Of a stretch of DNA of 64,000 nt, positions 1-12,076 are shown one piece after another; the stretch's first letter is position 1, and every line of letters begins with the position of its first letter. Origin of the DNA: Hsuehochloa calcarea (lineage: Eukaryota; Streptophyta; Magnoliopsida; Poales; Poaceae); assembly GCA_036346395.1 (NCBI GenBank), contig CM070594.1, positions 28,491,385 through 28,555,384 on the forward strand, read 5' to 3'. Under the pieces are notes generated by a model. That model was not told the origin of the DNA. It worked only from the letters and a program-made list of their open reading frames with translations, and did no database searches. The translations under genes were made by a program, and so were the position numbers.

Positions 1-1845
1 TATTATAATAGACAAGGTGGATATAAATAATTTGGATGAATAACTAATCCCAAAGTATTTAAATAAATACTTAAAGTAAATGCAACATTTGAATCAAAGT
101 AATTTTGAAAACTGGGTTCAACATCGTCAAAGGTACAACTTGCCTTGCCATAGCAATGGTGTTCTTATTTTATCTTCAATCTTCTACTTCCTTGACCTTC
201 AGCTCCTTCAGACGATTCCGGGACATCAACGTCTAACGAGGAAGAAACCACAAAACAAACAAAATTAAAAAATACAACTAAAATAAACTCAAAATTGAAA
301 TTGAATGGTATTGAAAGATAGATATTGAATTTAGATGAAATTAGAAACTTTAATGGGTTCAATCGGAGTTCGTATGAGAAAGAATGAGCTCTCGGATGTT
401 CGATTGGAAAGGAAAATCTCAAAACTAAAAGGAGAGAGAAACTGACAAGTGGGTCTACATAATATTTTTAGAATATTCTATTGTGAAAATATTAGAAAAT
501 GGCTAAGTATATGATAAGTGGGACCTACTGATATTTATGAATTTCTAGAATTAAAATAATTCTAGAAAATATAATTAGGGTTGACATGTGGGCCACTGTT
601 CTATGAACTAGATCCACAGAGATATGCAAGTCCATGGTGGACCAAGCTCATGAACTAGGGTTTGGCTGACATGCGGAGACCACACGTAAGTGAGAGAGAT
701 AGAATTAATGCTTTTAATTGGGTGGATGACATATGGGGTCCACATGTAAGTGAGAGGGAATTTATTTTCTTGTGTGACATATGGGTCTATTCGTCATAGA
801 TAAGAAAGAATTAACAGAGAAAGTTAGAGAAGAAAGGAGATAGCAGAACCTGTTCATGGTGCATGGAAGGTAGGGTATTGTGGCAGCCAGCATGTCAAGG
901 CAACAGAGAGGGCTCAAAGCTTGAGTTGGTGGTCTGTCAAGAGGAGACCATACATCAAGTAGAGAGAAAAGCGAGAGATCCAGAGAAGAATGAAGACAAC
1001 GGAATGACAACATAAAAGCTACAAAGAGGAAAACGAGCAGGAACAGGAGCTCCAGCGATTCGGCCGCAGGAAGGTGATGGCGAATGGAAGTGAACCTACG
1101 ACGACCAATGGGCTAAACGAAACGGCGACGATGAGCCGGAGAAGCTGACGTGGTCCGAACGATGAGAATCGGAACCATGCGCCGCGGCAGGGCAAGAACG
1201 GTGGTCGGCGGCAACTCCATGGTGACTCGGCGCTTTTGGTGATGTTCTGCGAAAAGGGAGAGAGCACGGCGTAGAACGCGGTGACGCGAATTCAACGGTG
1301 GTGGAGATGAAGGTAGGGGCACAGCCGTTACTCAACGGTGGTGGAGAGAGAAAACTTGATTCTCGGTGCACAGTGCATGAAACTTGACATCTAAAAATGG
1401 GAAGGATAAATTGAGACGAGGGACACAAGATGACGTGATTGGATTTTGGAGAGACTCACCAGAGAAAAGGGGAATGCGACGCAAGCGTTTCATCTTTATG
1501 GCTTGACATGGACGACGATGATTCGGTGGTCTTCGGGCGATGGGGACGGAAGGTAGATGTAGAACACGTCGAGACGAACTCAATGGCTCAGACGGTTCGA
1601 CTGGGAGACGTCGGATGGCGGCGAAACTCGACAGGGAAGAGCTCGGTTCCATTGCGGACTGCAAATAAATGAAGACGAAATCAATAAAATCAATTCAGGG
1701 AATTGGAAGAGGAGATCAAGACGGTCGTTATGACGTGATTCCTTGCCTTTTATATGTACCGTGGAGAGAGATAGCAAATCGGGAAGATTCAGTAGCGCAT
1801 GGGAACATAACTCTCAGTTTTGTTGGGAAGATGAACAGTAACCAG
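1..1845 (-). repeat. Gypsy-type LTR, downstream part (split by MULE)
   Basis: This stretch and 11428-11726 look like one LTR cut in two by the MULE at 1855-11418. Its minus-strand 5' edge at 11726 reads TGTAACGTCCCCAAATTTAG, the form typical of plant gypsy LTRs (established knowledge). A minus-strand TATA motif (TATAAAAGG, about 1746-1754) fits an LTR promoter firing leftwards. Short open frames here lack any recognisable domain. The low-complexity part around 430-600 (repeated 'gtgggacc', 'atttatgaatt') recurs at 12080-12190. The left boundary of the LTR is not visible and may lie outside the window. LTR identity is inferred from end sequence and TATA position, not from a paired LTR. Confidence 0.5.
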
Positions 1846-1854
1846 TACGTATAG
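1846..1854. repeat. MULE 9-bp target duplication, left copy
   Basis: The 9-mer tacgtatag abuts the left TIR and is repeated exactly at 11419-11427 after the right TIR. Nine-base duplications are the hallmark of Mutator-superfamily insertion. Confidence 0.93.
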
Positions 1855-1950
1855 GAAATTTGGACTCTTTTGGCCGTATGATGCACGAAAATTCCCCATT
1901 TAGCCCCCTTATACGCGAATTTCCCATTTTAGCCCCCTCTCGCCACCTGC
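1855..1950 (+). repeat. MULE left terminal inverted repeat
   Basis: About 96 bp, beginning GAAATTTGGACTCTTTTGGC and ending near the CGCCACCTGC block. The inverted match at 11323-11418 differs at about three positions. The GC-rich sequence just inside (1950-2330) resembles a MULE promoter region and has no convincing gene. Confidence 0.92.
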
Positions 1951-2335
1951 TGCCGTCGGGCGGCGAAGAGCGACTTCCGCCGCCCCCACGGCGGCAGTTA
2001 CCGTCACGCTAGTGGGGGCGGCAGCAGTGCCCGAGCCCGGGTGGTCAGCGTGGCGGCCTGCCGCCGTCCGATAAAGCGAGTGCCGCCACGGACGCGGGCG
2101 GCCGCGCCGCCGAGACCCGTGGCGGCCTGGCCGCGGCGTGGCCACCACCCGCCGCCGCCGGGGACAAAGGCGGTGGTGGCTTCTGCACGCGCCGAGGCCG
2201 GGCGCCGGGCCGCCCGGCCAAGATCGCTTGCCAACTGCGCCGTCCGACGGTAGTAGGTTGGCAAGCTCTTACCACGCTGCTCTTGCTGCGCCGCTGCCGT
2301 TCGGCGACCGCTCACCGTTTTCTTCTTTGCTCGCG

Positions 2336-2343
2336 TATAAGTA
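2336..2343 (+). promoter_or_regulatory. Possible TATA box inside MULE left end
   Basis: TATAAGTA occurs at the edge of the GC-rich left subterminal region, about 1 kb before the first transposase-like frame. It could drive the transposase, with 2350-3390 as leader and introns. There is no further support. The stretch 2480-3390 is AT-rich and holds no recognisable gene. Confidence 0.3.
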
Positions 2344-3393
2344 GGGGCATGCCCGAGCGCATTCGCCGTATGCGAGCGAGCCGCCCAACGTGAGCAAAAT
2401 AAGGTTAGCGCTAAGCGAAGCGAGCGAAGAAGCAAACTGTTCAGAAGAGGAGGCGGCGAGGCGGTACAAAAGGTATGTGGCATTCGCAATGCACCTGTAG
2501 TTGTAGTAAGTTTTAGCAATGTGATTATGATGTAATAAGATAAATGATAGCAACTGAGTATCAATAATTCTGCAGTGGGTGTATCTTGACTTAATGTTCG
2601 GACGGAAAATTGAAAAACAGTGTGATTAGCAAGTAATTAGAGTACCCAGTAGTTAGCATTACGATTATGCCGTAATTAGTTGACTTAGCAGACTTATTGT
2701 GGTTAATGTTCTCATTTTTTTGTCGGTAAAAAAATGTCGTACTGTCACGGACCTCATCATAAAATATTAAAAATATTTAGAGGTCATTCGGCGAAGTAGT
2801 AGTACAATTGAAATAGAGTCGCCGACGGTCCGGACCCACGGAGCGCGCTATCTATGTACTCTTAACCGGGTATATTGAGCTTTGGTCATGGTCCATGCAC
2901 TACGCAGTAGACGGCGCCAATGACAAACGGGGCCGACCTGTTAGTAAGTTTTTATTTGAAAAATTAAATGGCAAAGAATTGTATGTAGTAGACCCCGCAT
3001 GTCATTGCTATAGGCTAGGTCTAACTGGGGTATGGAAACTTAAAAATGCTTTGGGAAAATCTGAAGTGATTTTTTTACTTTAACTTAGAATTGGTTTGAC
3101 ACTTTGAAGTACCCCAGAAAATTTTGAATTTTTTTTACAGTAAAAATGAAATTTACTTCAACCTTTCATGGATAGAAAAATCATATGAAGTCCATTTGGA
3201 ATGAATAAATTTACGTTGATATCAATATTTTATTCCAATTGCTCATGTGAACCACATAATTTTTGCATGTAGTAGTACTATGCAATTTTTTCGCGTAATA
3301 TTTAAACACAAATTCGACTAAACCTGCAACCATGTAATTTTTTAGTTCAGTAGTACAGAAGTGTCAGGAAGTTGCTGTTGTGTTAGGTACTTC

Positions 3394-5843
3394 ATGGCGG
3401 AGATACAAGATCTATTCGTGTTCCACGGGGACGGTCTAGTACGTGACGGACCATACGGTGCGGACCTGTCAAGTTGCGACCACACCATGATCCGGGCGCC
3501 GTCTCTGAAGGACATGAGCCTCTCAGAGCTAAGGCGGTGCGTGCGTTCCGCGTTCGATCGCGCCACTGGAAAGAAGAAGCTGTGCATCGAGGCTGTGTAT
3601 CCCTCGATTGCGGGTGGTGCGGCGAGACCGTTTATAACTTATGAAGGTCACATGTGACGCTTCATGGGCCAATTACATGGGGTTGTTTGCAACCCCGCTG
3701 CGCGATATATGCATCGCCGATGGTCCACGCTCAATTCGTGGAGAGGACGGGACATCCGGCGTGGGTGGTTTTGGTGGTCTTTGCTAGTGGGAGGAGCAGC
3801 CTGCGTTGGTCTCCGGTGTCGGAGGAGACGCTGGCAAAGACGTGGGTGATGGAGACCTGAGGAGGCGTGCCGTCAATTTCGAGCCCAATGAAGGTGCGGA
3901 GAGATGGTGGGCAGCCCGTATTGATTGTCACGAGTACCTGGCCGACCAGGTGGACGAGGTGGAAAGCATGGAGGACGTGGAAATAACTAGTTCTGAAGGC
4001 GACGAATAAGGAGAAGCTGCATCGAGGAGATGCAGTTGGTGGGCTTGTGACCACTGACATTGCTTACGTCCCCTCACGATTGGACGACGTTGCAACGACG
4101 TCGCTGGTTCTGCCACATCCGGAGGGGCCGAGTGGGGGTTCAATGATGACACCCTGCTCCTAGGCCAGCGCTTCCCTGATAAGAGCGCCGCCCAGCATGC
4201 TATTGCTAAATACGCCGTTAACATCGGTCGGATGTATTGTGTGCAGAGGTCCAACCCGACACGCATATCGTCGGTGTGTTGATGAATCTACTACCGCTAG
4301 GTCCGTGCGCAGCTGTTCAAAGTCATGGCATGGGTTTTGATAACGGTCTTTGAAGGATCACACATGCGAGTTAGCTCAGCCGCTTCACAGGCACCGCAAC
4401 ATGACCTCCTCTTATATTGCCAGCCTGATAAGCCACCTCGTCACTGCAGATGTGTCCATTTCGCCAAACATCCTCCTGGTAGAGGTTGCCAATATTGTGG
4501 GGTTCCCGGTCAGCTACAAGACAGCATGGCGGGCCAAACGCAAGGTCGTGGAGCGAATGTTCTGCACATTCAAGAGGCCTACAACCTAGTACCAAGATTG
4601 CGTGCATCAAATCGCGAGAATGTAATCCCGGACATACATAAACAAGCTTGAGCGGGTGCATCCGACGGAAGGGCCCAATTGCCTTATTCTTGATAGGGTC
4701 TTCTGGGCCTTCCGTCAGGCGATCGAAGCTTTCAAGCATTGTCGTCCCGTGCTGACGATGGATGACACCTTCCTATGTGGGAAGTACAAGGGTACCATCC
4801 TCACCGCCGTTGCAGCCGATGCGAACGACCAGCTAGTCCACGTGGCCTTCGCAATTGTTGAGAGCGAGAACACGGATAGCTGGTTGTGGTTCCTGTGTAA
4901 TGTGAAGCAGACGGTAGTACAAGATCGACCAGGTGTGTGTGTCATCTCGGACCGCAATGCTGGCTTGATGTCCGCGTTGAGCACGATCCAAAGCGGGACG
5001 CAGCCGCCGTTCCAGTGGAACGATGTAAGGAGCCGTTGGTGCATGAGGCATCTCGCGGCCAACTTCCACACAAGGTTTCGGAGCAAGGACCTCATGAAAA
5101 TGTTCAAGAAGCTCTGCATGCAGAACCAAAGGAGAAAGTTCGAAGCGGTGTGGAGACAGCTCGATGAGGATACCGCGAAGCATGTAAGGGACTCGGCGAA
5201 TGCCGAGGCAGGCATCGGCTGGAGGGTCCGCGAGTTGGGAGTTCACACAAGGTTAGCTCGCACGCCGCCGACTGGAGAAATGGTCCTCGCCGCACGACAC
5301 CGATGGTGCGAGGCGGGATCATGACGACCAACATGCTCGGAGGTGTACAACGGTGTCCTGAAGGGTGTGCGTTCCCGCCGATCACGGCGATCGTGGAGGA
5401 GAGCCGAACCGCACCATCGGATACTTCGTTAACGAGCCATGATGGCCAAGAAGCATCTGGAGGATGGTAAACAATTCTCGGAGGTAATGCATGCCTACAT
5501 GGAGAAAAAGATCGACAAAGCGCGATCGCACGTGACTCGCACCACGGATGGCGTCAGGCAGAAGTTCGAGATCCGGCTAAGGGAGAAGTACATTATGGGC
5601 CACGCTAGAGGGGATCGTAAGCAGGTCTGCACAATCGGTGAAGAAGCGTCGTGCACCTGCAACAAACCGCAGCTTCTGCACAAACCATGCTCCCATGTGT
5701 ACGCGGCGTGCGCGGCGTGGAGGCAATCTTCGGAGCGTTACATCTCCGAGTACTACGATATCCACCACCTCTTTGCCACTTGGGGTGCCGAGTTTCATTC
5801 AATGCGGGCCGACACACACTACGAGACCTCCGGCGGGCGGTGA
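3394..5843 (+). pseudogene. mudrA-like MULE transposase, frameshifted
   Basis: A decayed Mutator transposase read across several plus frames. The N-terminal piece (3394-3656) is followed by acidic linker (3806-4009) and a MuDR-type DNA-binding region near 4150-4600 (LLLGQRFPDKSAAQHAIAKY). The MULE catalytic domain is nearly intact at 4656-5215: first Asp in TMDDTFLCGKYKG, second Asp in ISDRNAGLMSAL, then the WCMRHLAANF Cys/His motif. A SWIM zinc finger lies at 5640-5720 (SCTCNKP..HKPCSHV, CxC..CxH). Breaks occur near 3656, 4270-4330, 4640 and 5220-5440, so no full-length product is possible as written. Several breaks are single-base indels and could be consensus errors. Confidence 0.88.
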
Positions 5844-6290
5844 AGTGGGTGCCGAACGACGACCAAACACCCGGCCGTGGAAGATGCCATCCACGACGCA
5901 TCCGAACGACATGGACGGCGGCCCAGCGCAACGGTTCGCGGCCCGTTGTAGATCGCAAGACAAGAGGGCACTCCATCACCGCCGTCCAAATGCAGACCTG
6001 ACGCAACCAAAGGCACCGTAACGAGCAAGATATAATTACTAAGTCGTGATGTCGCTTGTTTATTGTAATTCCTTCGATGGGACTGAATGTTATGTCGCAG
6101 ATGCAATCGTAGTGTTGTTCTTTAATATGTGTCTTTATTTACTGACGGAATGTTAAGTCTTCTTGGTCTTTTGTTAACTCGTTATGCTCATGTGTGGTTG
6201 TTTCCTTTTTGTCCTATGTTTTGCCTTGTTTTATTGTGGCACACGATATGTTTTAAGCACGTACTAACATATTTTAGGGTATTTGCGGGA

Positions 6291-8760
6291 GATGGCGCAG
6301 CTCCAGCTTGACGACGCGTCTGAGCCGCTCGACCCACGCTGGAAGGGGGCACCGTTGCGGGCGTGGTCCGCCGGCGCGACCCTCCGAGCCCAGTCTGAGC
6401 GCCCAGGAGAGGTGGCCCTTGATGAGCGGTATGTCCTGCGGTGCGCGGACACCGCCTCCCGCCTCGCCCGCATGTTGGACATCCCGCACGCGTTGCGCTT
6501 TGACGCGCACTACTCTCTACGCTTGTGGACGGTGGAGACCGGAGACTCATACATTCCACTTCCGTGGGGAGATGACCATTACTCGAGGATGTAGCAATGC
6601 TTACAGTCTCCGGTGCATGGCCTTCCAAAGAGTGCCACCTCCGAGGCGATGATCGGAAGGTGCGTTTGGCCGACAGATTCGGCCTCCCGATTCCTGCAAA
6701 CGTGTCCGGTGTCCCACATTCCCGCTACGGAGTTCATGATCCGCCCGCGGATGCGGCAATGAGGCGCCAGACACACACCTCGTCGCGCACCTTCATTCTG
6801 TTCGGATGGATCTTGTTCCTACGACACGGGAGATGCGCGGTACCCGGCTATATCCATCCGCGAGTCCTGGCGACGCCGCCGACGAGGTTCCGCGATGCGA
6901 TTGGCCTTCAGCGGTGCTCGCGCCACTTACCGAGGGTTATGCGATGCCACTCGGCGCACACGGCGTGGAGCCGATCTGGCGGTTTCTACACCTCGCATAC
7001 GATTGTGGTCATGGGAGCACTTTCCAGTTGGCCGTCCTTATTTCCGCAACACGGTGCACCCGTACCCGTTGACCGTCCAGCATTACGGCAATGCTCTCGG
7101 CGACGACCCCCACGACGGGCCTACAATGGGAACACGTTGGACACGTGGTACCCTAGGGTGGGCCAGGGAGAGACCGAGGCGTGCGTACGCAGAGTTCCAT
7201 AACCTCTTCGAGACTCAGACGACCGAGATCATCCGGCGGCCATGGGCAGATGGTTCCTTGCGAACACGGCCCCTACGGATTATCGACGCGCGGTGCGAGG
7301 ACGATCCACTTTGGATGACGACCGCCACCGGTCTTCGCACATGGTCGAGCCGTACAATCCACAACGGGTCATGAGACAGTTCGGCCTGTACCAGCAGGTG
7401 CCACCGCCGGCGGGACGACCTATCGCAGCGAAGGCCCACCGGTATGTCCTTTTTTGGATATCATTTTAGCTGTATGCCTGCCTTACATGTTCTGACATTA
7501 AGATTCACTTGCAGGCAAACGAGGAAAGGGCGCAAGAGCGACGATCGAGGCGAACACCGCCGTGGGCGGAGCCGTGGAGCGAGAGGGTGGCGACGGACGT
7601 CTTTGCGAGGCACGCGTCTACTCCATCCGGACGTCGCTCGTACTTGCGGTGGTACATTCCACGCACCAGGTGCGCCTGCATCGGGCCAGCCACGGGCGCA
7701 ACGATGGTCGGCATGCGGAGGACATCGACTAGCCGGCGGACCCACACCGGGCGCAAGCGGACGAGGCGGTAACCCATTCTTCATGCAATTTCCTTCAGTA
7801 ACACGCCGCGACTTACTCCGTGTTTTCTTGCAAGATTACCGCATGGATCGTATCTGGAGAGGTGCTGAAATTCTACTGGCGTGGGAACAAGAACACCTTC
7901 GATCGTCTCCTAGCCGCGTCGCGTGGCATGACCGACGACGCGAGGGTCGCGATTAGAGCCATGACTTGTGGTCATCACAACGACGCACGCGACAAAGATC
8001 GCGGACGCGGAGGGTACCCTCCACCCCCTCCGCCCTCGGCACCTCCCTCGGCACCACCCTCCGCACGTCCGTCTCACTCCGGGAGCCGTCCGAGCTACGG
8101 TCGGTCGGCCCCGACCCGCCTCGGGCCACAGGTATGTCATCTCTCTCGTTGCCAATACCTTTCCATGCACTCATTTTCAGAGGTCTCTGACATTAACCTT
8201 TCTTCTAGCAGCTACTACGAGGGGACAATGCAATTGATGCAACCATCGTCATCACGAGAGGAGGCGCGCAGACACGACTTCCTCGCCGGGGCAACGGTTT
8301 CGCACTGCAGACACTGACCCGGATTCCCCGCAGCGCGGGGACGAGTGGTTGGCCTCGTTGACGCACGGCGTTCAGTCCGAATTGCGGGAGCACGACCCGT
8401 GGTTCGCCGATACGTATGGAGGGTACACCGTGCAAAGACTCTGACCGGGACCGCCAGAGGATCCTCCTCAAAGACAACAACTTTGCTTTCGTAAGCATTA
8501 ACGTAGTTACAACTATTTTCTCCGCGCAAAAAACAAGGACTAACTCACCGAGTACCATTCCCTGCAGGAGGAGCACCAGTGGCTAGACGAGATGCTGAGG
8601 CCTGAGCCGGACCCCCACGCTGACATCACCGCGGCCTTCTCCCGAGCAAGACCGTACTACGGCTGCGAGACATGCGCCACTCCCCGGACAGATTCACCTT
8701 CCCTGAGGATCAACTACGCCGTCCGGGAGGCGACACGACGATGCACCCTAGCTAATGTCA
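6291..8760 (+). pseudogene. Plant mobile domain (PMD/MAIN-like) gene remnant
   Basis: This is the second gene carried by the MULE. The opening frame (6291-6594) contains LDPRWKG and LDIPHALRFDAHYSLRLW. A one-base shift gives GRWRPETHTFHF..GEMTIT, the signature of the plant mobile (aminotransferase-like) domain. Further matches are VEPYNPQRVMRQFGLYQQVP near 7340-7400 and YLRWYIPRTR near 7640. Candidate introns start at 7441 (gtatgt, ending ttgcag before 7516), at 8131 and near 8489. PMD genes are known passengers of plant MULEs and related to MAIN/MAIL proteins of meristem maintenance and silencing. Multiple frame breaks mark this copy as defective. Confidence 0.75.
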
Positions 8761-9002
8761 TGGCCGTGACAAACGTGTTATGTAATGTCATTGTGCATTT
8801 ATGTAATATCCATGTGCATGACGTTCTCGTCATTTTTTACACAAAATGTTCTCGAAATATTCAAGATAAACGACATTTGTACCTCGCGACTTTAATTTAT
8901 CAAATGCAGACATAACGCATGTCGCTTCATGACAGACCTCGGTCCCACAAGGTCCGGTATGAATACTTTGTGTGCGCATTAATCAAACACTCTACAAAGC
9001 AG

Positions 9003-9600
9003 GACGCGACAACACTCTCCCTCGCCAGCTTTTCTGACCGAAATGACTGCACTACGCAAAGCAGGACGCGACAACACCCTGCCTCGCCAGCTTTTCAGAG
9101 CGAAATGACCGCGCTATGCCAAACATGACGCGACAACACCCTGCCTCGCCAGCTTTTCAGACCGAAATGACCACACTCGCAGCAGACGCGACAACACTCT
9201 CCCTCGCCAGCTTTTCAGACCGAAATGACCACACTCGCAGCAGACGCGACAACACCTCGCCGCCGACTTTTCAGAGCGAAATGACCGCGCTATGCTAAAC
9301 ATGACGCGACAAGACCTGCCGCCACCTTTTCGACCGAAATGACCACACTCGCAGCGGACGCGACAAGACCACCGCCTCGCCACTTTTTTCGACCGAAATG
9401 ACCACACTCGCAGCAGACGCGACAACACCCTGCCTCGCCAGCTTTTCAGGCCGAAATGACCGTACTCTGCAAAGCAGGACGCGACAACACCCTGCCTCGC
9501 CAGCTTCTTCAGGCCGAAATGACCCCACTCTACAAAGCAGGACGCGACAATACCCTGCCACGCCGGCCACTCACGTCAACTTAACCACACCAAGCCAACC
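9003..9600 (+). repeat. Minisatellite, about 10 units of 54-63 bp
   Basis: The unit begins gacgcgacaacaccctgcct and contains ctcgccagcttttcag and cgaaatgacc. Unit starts are at 9003, 9065, 9127, 9185, 9243, 9303, 9357, 9416, 9478 and 9541. Units diverge by substitutions and short indels. The array lies inside the MULE between the PMD remnant and the zinc-finger ORF. Open frames run through it on both strands only because the unit length is often near a multiple of three. Confidence 0.93.
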
Positions 9601-9686
9601 ATGTGGCCTATAAAACAAGGTGAAAGACATGAACTACACAACCAAACCCAACCACGCACTACACGAGCTTGCTTCGCCACGCTAGG

Positions 9687-10431
9687 ATGGACAAGAGGCG
9701 TATAATGGGGCGAGATCCGCGAGTTAGCTCGGCTTCTACAGACGGGCCGAACAAGCTAGGGATGTTTGCGGCTCGAGACCGCAAGAGCAAAGGTTTGATG
9801 GAAGCTCTTCGCAATGAAGCCCCCCGTAGCAGCAACCCCTGCCGAACGTCCCAACCGAGCATTCGCCGCAACACCCGCCAGAGGGGGAGACGCCGCCCCT
9901 CTGTCGGTGCAGGGACACATGCAAGTTCTTCAAATCCAAGCACCGACTGAGCCTCGGCATGCGCTACTGGGGTTGTCCCAACTACTCCTCTGACTATCCC
10001 GACCGTCGTTGGGATACGAGAACCTATCGGCAGCCGGTAAGGAGTACTTACAAGAAGTTCACGTACCAACTCTCTTTTGAATCGCACGCACTTACGCCTC
10101 TCCGTCTACCCGTAGTCCCCGAGCCTCTGTGTGGCTTCCGCCAGTGGATCGACCTAGATATCCATCCACACGACCGATGGCGGCTCGACCGAGGAGTGGA
10201 ATGCCGAAAGGGGACGCGAGATCCGGAGGAGGATCGCCGGATCAAGAGCGCAACGAGCGTATCCGCCGGGAGACGCAGGCCCATCTCGAGGCGTGCAGGC
10301 GCAGGGAGCGCGAGGCACGCGAGCAGGACCGTGAAAAAAAATGGGAAATGGCGGCCGAGGCAAGGGCGGCCGGCGAGGAGTACAACGCCGAGCTCGGGAG
10401 GAAGGGCAAATGGCCCCGGTCCACACAGTAG
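9687..10431 (+). CDS. GRF-like zinc-finger protein carried by MULE (two exons proposed)
   Basis: The first frame (9687-9950) is basic and ends in a Cys pair (PLCRCRDTC in a shifted frame). The next frame reads KHRLSLGMRYWGCPNYSSDY (about 9935-9995). After a possible intron starting gtaagg near 10036 and ending in tag near 10112, the frame gives SLCGFRQWIDLDIHP. Cys, aromatic-GCPNY and CGF..W spacing matches plant GRF-type zinc fingers, which bind single-stranded nucleic acid. The C-terminal part (10201-10431) is a charged coiled coil rich in Arg/Glu (RIRRETQAHLEACRRRERE). At least one frameshift near 9940 is needed, so it may be a pseudogene. Small ZF/coiled-coil ORFs like this occur in grass MULEs; a role in transposition is unproven. 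Confidence 0.5.
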
Positions 10432-10449
10432 GTCGGGCCATTCGTAGTA

Positions 10450-11322
10450 CTCCCCTTCGCTAGCTATATTTTTTTACTATCTCCTAAAGGCATGCGTACT
10501 TACATGGCCCGGAGGCTTGTGTCGCAATGTACCGTACTAGTAGCGTATGTAACTAAACCAATTAGCCGAACCAACATGCCATGTGACCACATGGAACGTG
10601 CTTCTGTCCGCGGAGTGCAATACAATTCTGATTTTGGGCCTCACGAGCCAACAAAATAATACTATATTGCAAATATGCCTCTTCTCCCGAATTCGTAAAT
10701 AATTATTCACATCGACATTGATTCTTCTATGTTTTAAGGTATCTTCAGAATCACAACGTTCAAATTTCTTTAGTTCGGTTCTTGGCATCTTAAAAATATG
10801 ATCAAGAATCATAGCGCTAAGAGTACTCATGTGGTAATAAACTTCACACATTTCGAGTCACATGAAATCAAGAAACCCTAATGTCCAAACGCCTCTCATA
10901 ATTTCCACACCTAGACCTCAATTTGTCGAGATAATCTCGGAGCATATAAAATAACATAAAATTTACACAATCAAGTCCTCTATGTAGGGAGTCTGACAAA
11001 AATGTTTCATAATGTTCGGACCTTAGTTTCTATATTAGAAAATTCATACAAAAATTTGACTTCAAAGACTTATGCAGATAAAAAAAAATTGATAAAATTT
11101 CAAAAAAAATTACATAACTAACCACACTATGCCAGGAAGCTCCATAAAAAGTTTCATAATTTTTTGAGCTCATATATTACATTTAAAAAATTCTCGAACA
11201 AATATTATATTTTTCAATTTTAAAAAAGGATTCAAGACCACCTCTCGCTGTGGCGATCCCCACTAAGAAGACAGTCACTGCTGTCATGGGACTAGTGAGG
11301 GTAATTCTTGCGCCTGACAAAG
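10450..11322 (+). other. MULE 3' non-coding region
   Basis: AT-rich sequence between the last MULE ORF and the right TIR. No gene, structured RNA or nested element was recognised. Short open frames on the minus strand (for example 10537-10851) have no domain and unbiased composition. Confidence 0.6.
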
Positions 11323-11418
11323 GCAGGTGGCGAGAGGGGGCTAAAATAGGAAATTCGCGTATAAGGGGGCTAAATGGGGAATTTTCGTGTGTCATACGGC
11401 CAAAAGAGTCCAAATTTC
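11323..11418 (-). repeat. MULE right terminal inverted repeat
   Basis: This is the inverted match of 1855-1950, followed directly by the second tacgtatag (11419-11427). Confidence 0.92.
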
Positions 11419-11427
11419 TACGTATAG

Positions 11428-11726
11428 CCGCGTGGCCTAGGAGAGAGAAAAAGGAAATTCAGAATTAAAGAAAAGGCCAAAAATCGAGAAAACCAAATAA
11501 ATAGAAAACAAACTCAGAAAAATCCCAGAAAATTCATTGGAACACAAGGAAGCCAAATAACAATAGTTTTCGATTTTAATTAGTATTTATATTAGTCAAA
11601 TTAAATTGTTTTAATTTCAAAAAGTCCCATTTAAGCTTTATTAAATCAAATAAATTGGTGAAATTTTCCAAGGACCTATACTACACAAAAGATTTTTGAA
11701 AAACTAAATTTGGGGACGTTACATCA
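11428..11726 (-). repeat. Gypsy-type LTR, 5' part (minus orientation)
   Basis: This is the upstream half of the LTR interrupted by the MULE. The edge at 11726 reads, on the minus strand, TGTAACGTCCCCAAATTTAG, a classic plant gypsy LTR start. The sequence is AT-rich with no gene. It ends abruptly against 11727-12076, which belongs to another LTR. Confidence 0.6.
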
Positions 11727-11729
11727 GAG

Positions 11730-12076
11730 GTGTTGGCTTAATTCATGGAGCCGGTACAATTCGTTTGGGCTTACCTCAACGTGGATTAGGGGAGACCGAC
11801 AAGTCTCCGAACACCACAGTAAAACATCCTTGTCCTATTGTGATTTGTTCTCTTGTGATTTACTTTGTGCAATTTACATTCCAAGAATTAAATTGATTGT
11901 ATGTCAAACTAGCATTGCAAACCTTACTTAAACTTAGGGTGTTCGTGCACTTGAGGGAAATGACAATCTTTAAGTTTTAATTGTGCAAAACTGAATTGAC
12001 TTTCGCTTCAGTTTTAGCCTTAGAGATTTTTAGAAATGACTATTCACCCTCTCTAGTTGACCTCCTCGATCTTACA
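11730..12076 (+). repeat. Copia-type LTR 3' fragment
   Basis: The fragment ends with ctattcaccctctctagttgacctcctcgatcttaca, which resembles the CA-ending 3' edge of many grass copia LTRs, and carries the upstream '...gtgttcgtgcacttgaggg' style R-U5 sequence. No primer-binding site follows, so it is truncated at the LTR edge. Identification is by resemblance only. The 73-residue open frame at 11710-11931 is not considered a gene. Confidence 0.5.

Larger units (their letters stand above)
1855..11418 (+). mobile_element. Mutator-like element (MULE), 9,564 bp
   Basis: The element is bounded by about 96-bp terminal inverted repeats (1855-1950 and 11323-11418, three mismatches seen by eye, both starting GAAATTTGGACTC) and by perfect 9-bp target duplications. 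Inside, on the plus strand, are a decayed mudrA-like transposase (3394-5843), a plant-mobile-domain gene remnant (6291-8760), a minisatellite (9003-9600) and a GRF-like zinc-finger ORF (9687-10431). The intact duplication and near-identical TIRs imply a fairly recent insertion, while the genes are frameshifted, so this copy is presumably not autonomous. It sits inside a gypsy-type LTR. Confidence 0.93.

Noticed and set aside
2004..2564. 186-codon minus frame in the MULE left end
   Set aside because: Ala/Arg-rich product of a GC-rich tract with overlapping frames on both strands; no motif.
9114..9570. Repeat-containing ORFs in the minisatellite and the idea of a CRISPR-like array
   Set aside because: The units are contiguous tandem repeats with no unique spacers, in a eukaryotic transposon.
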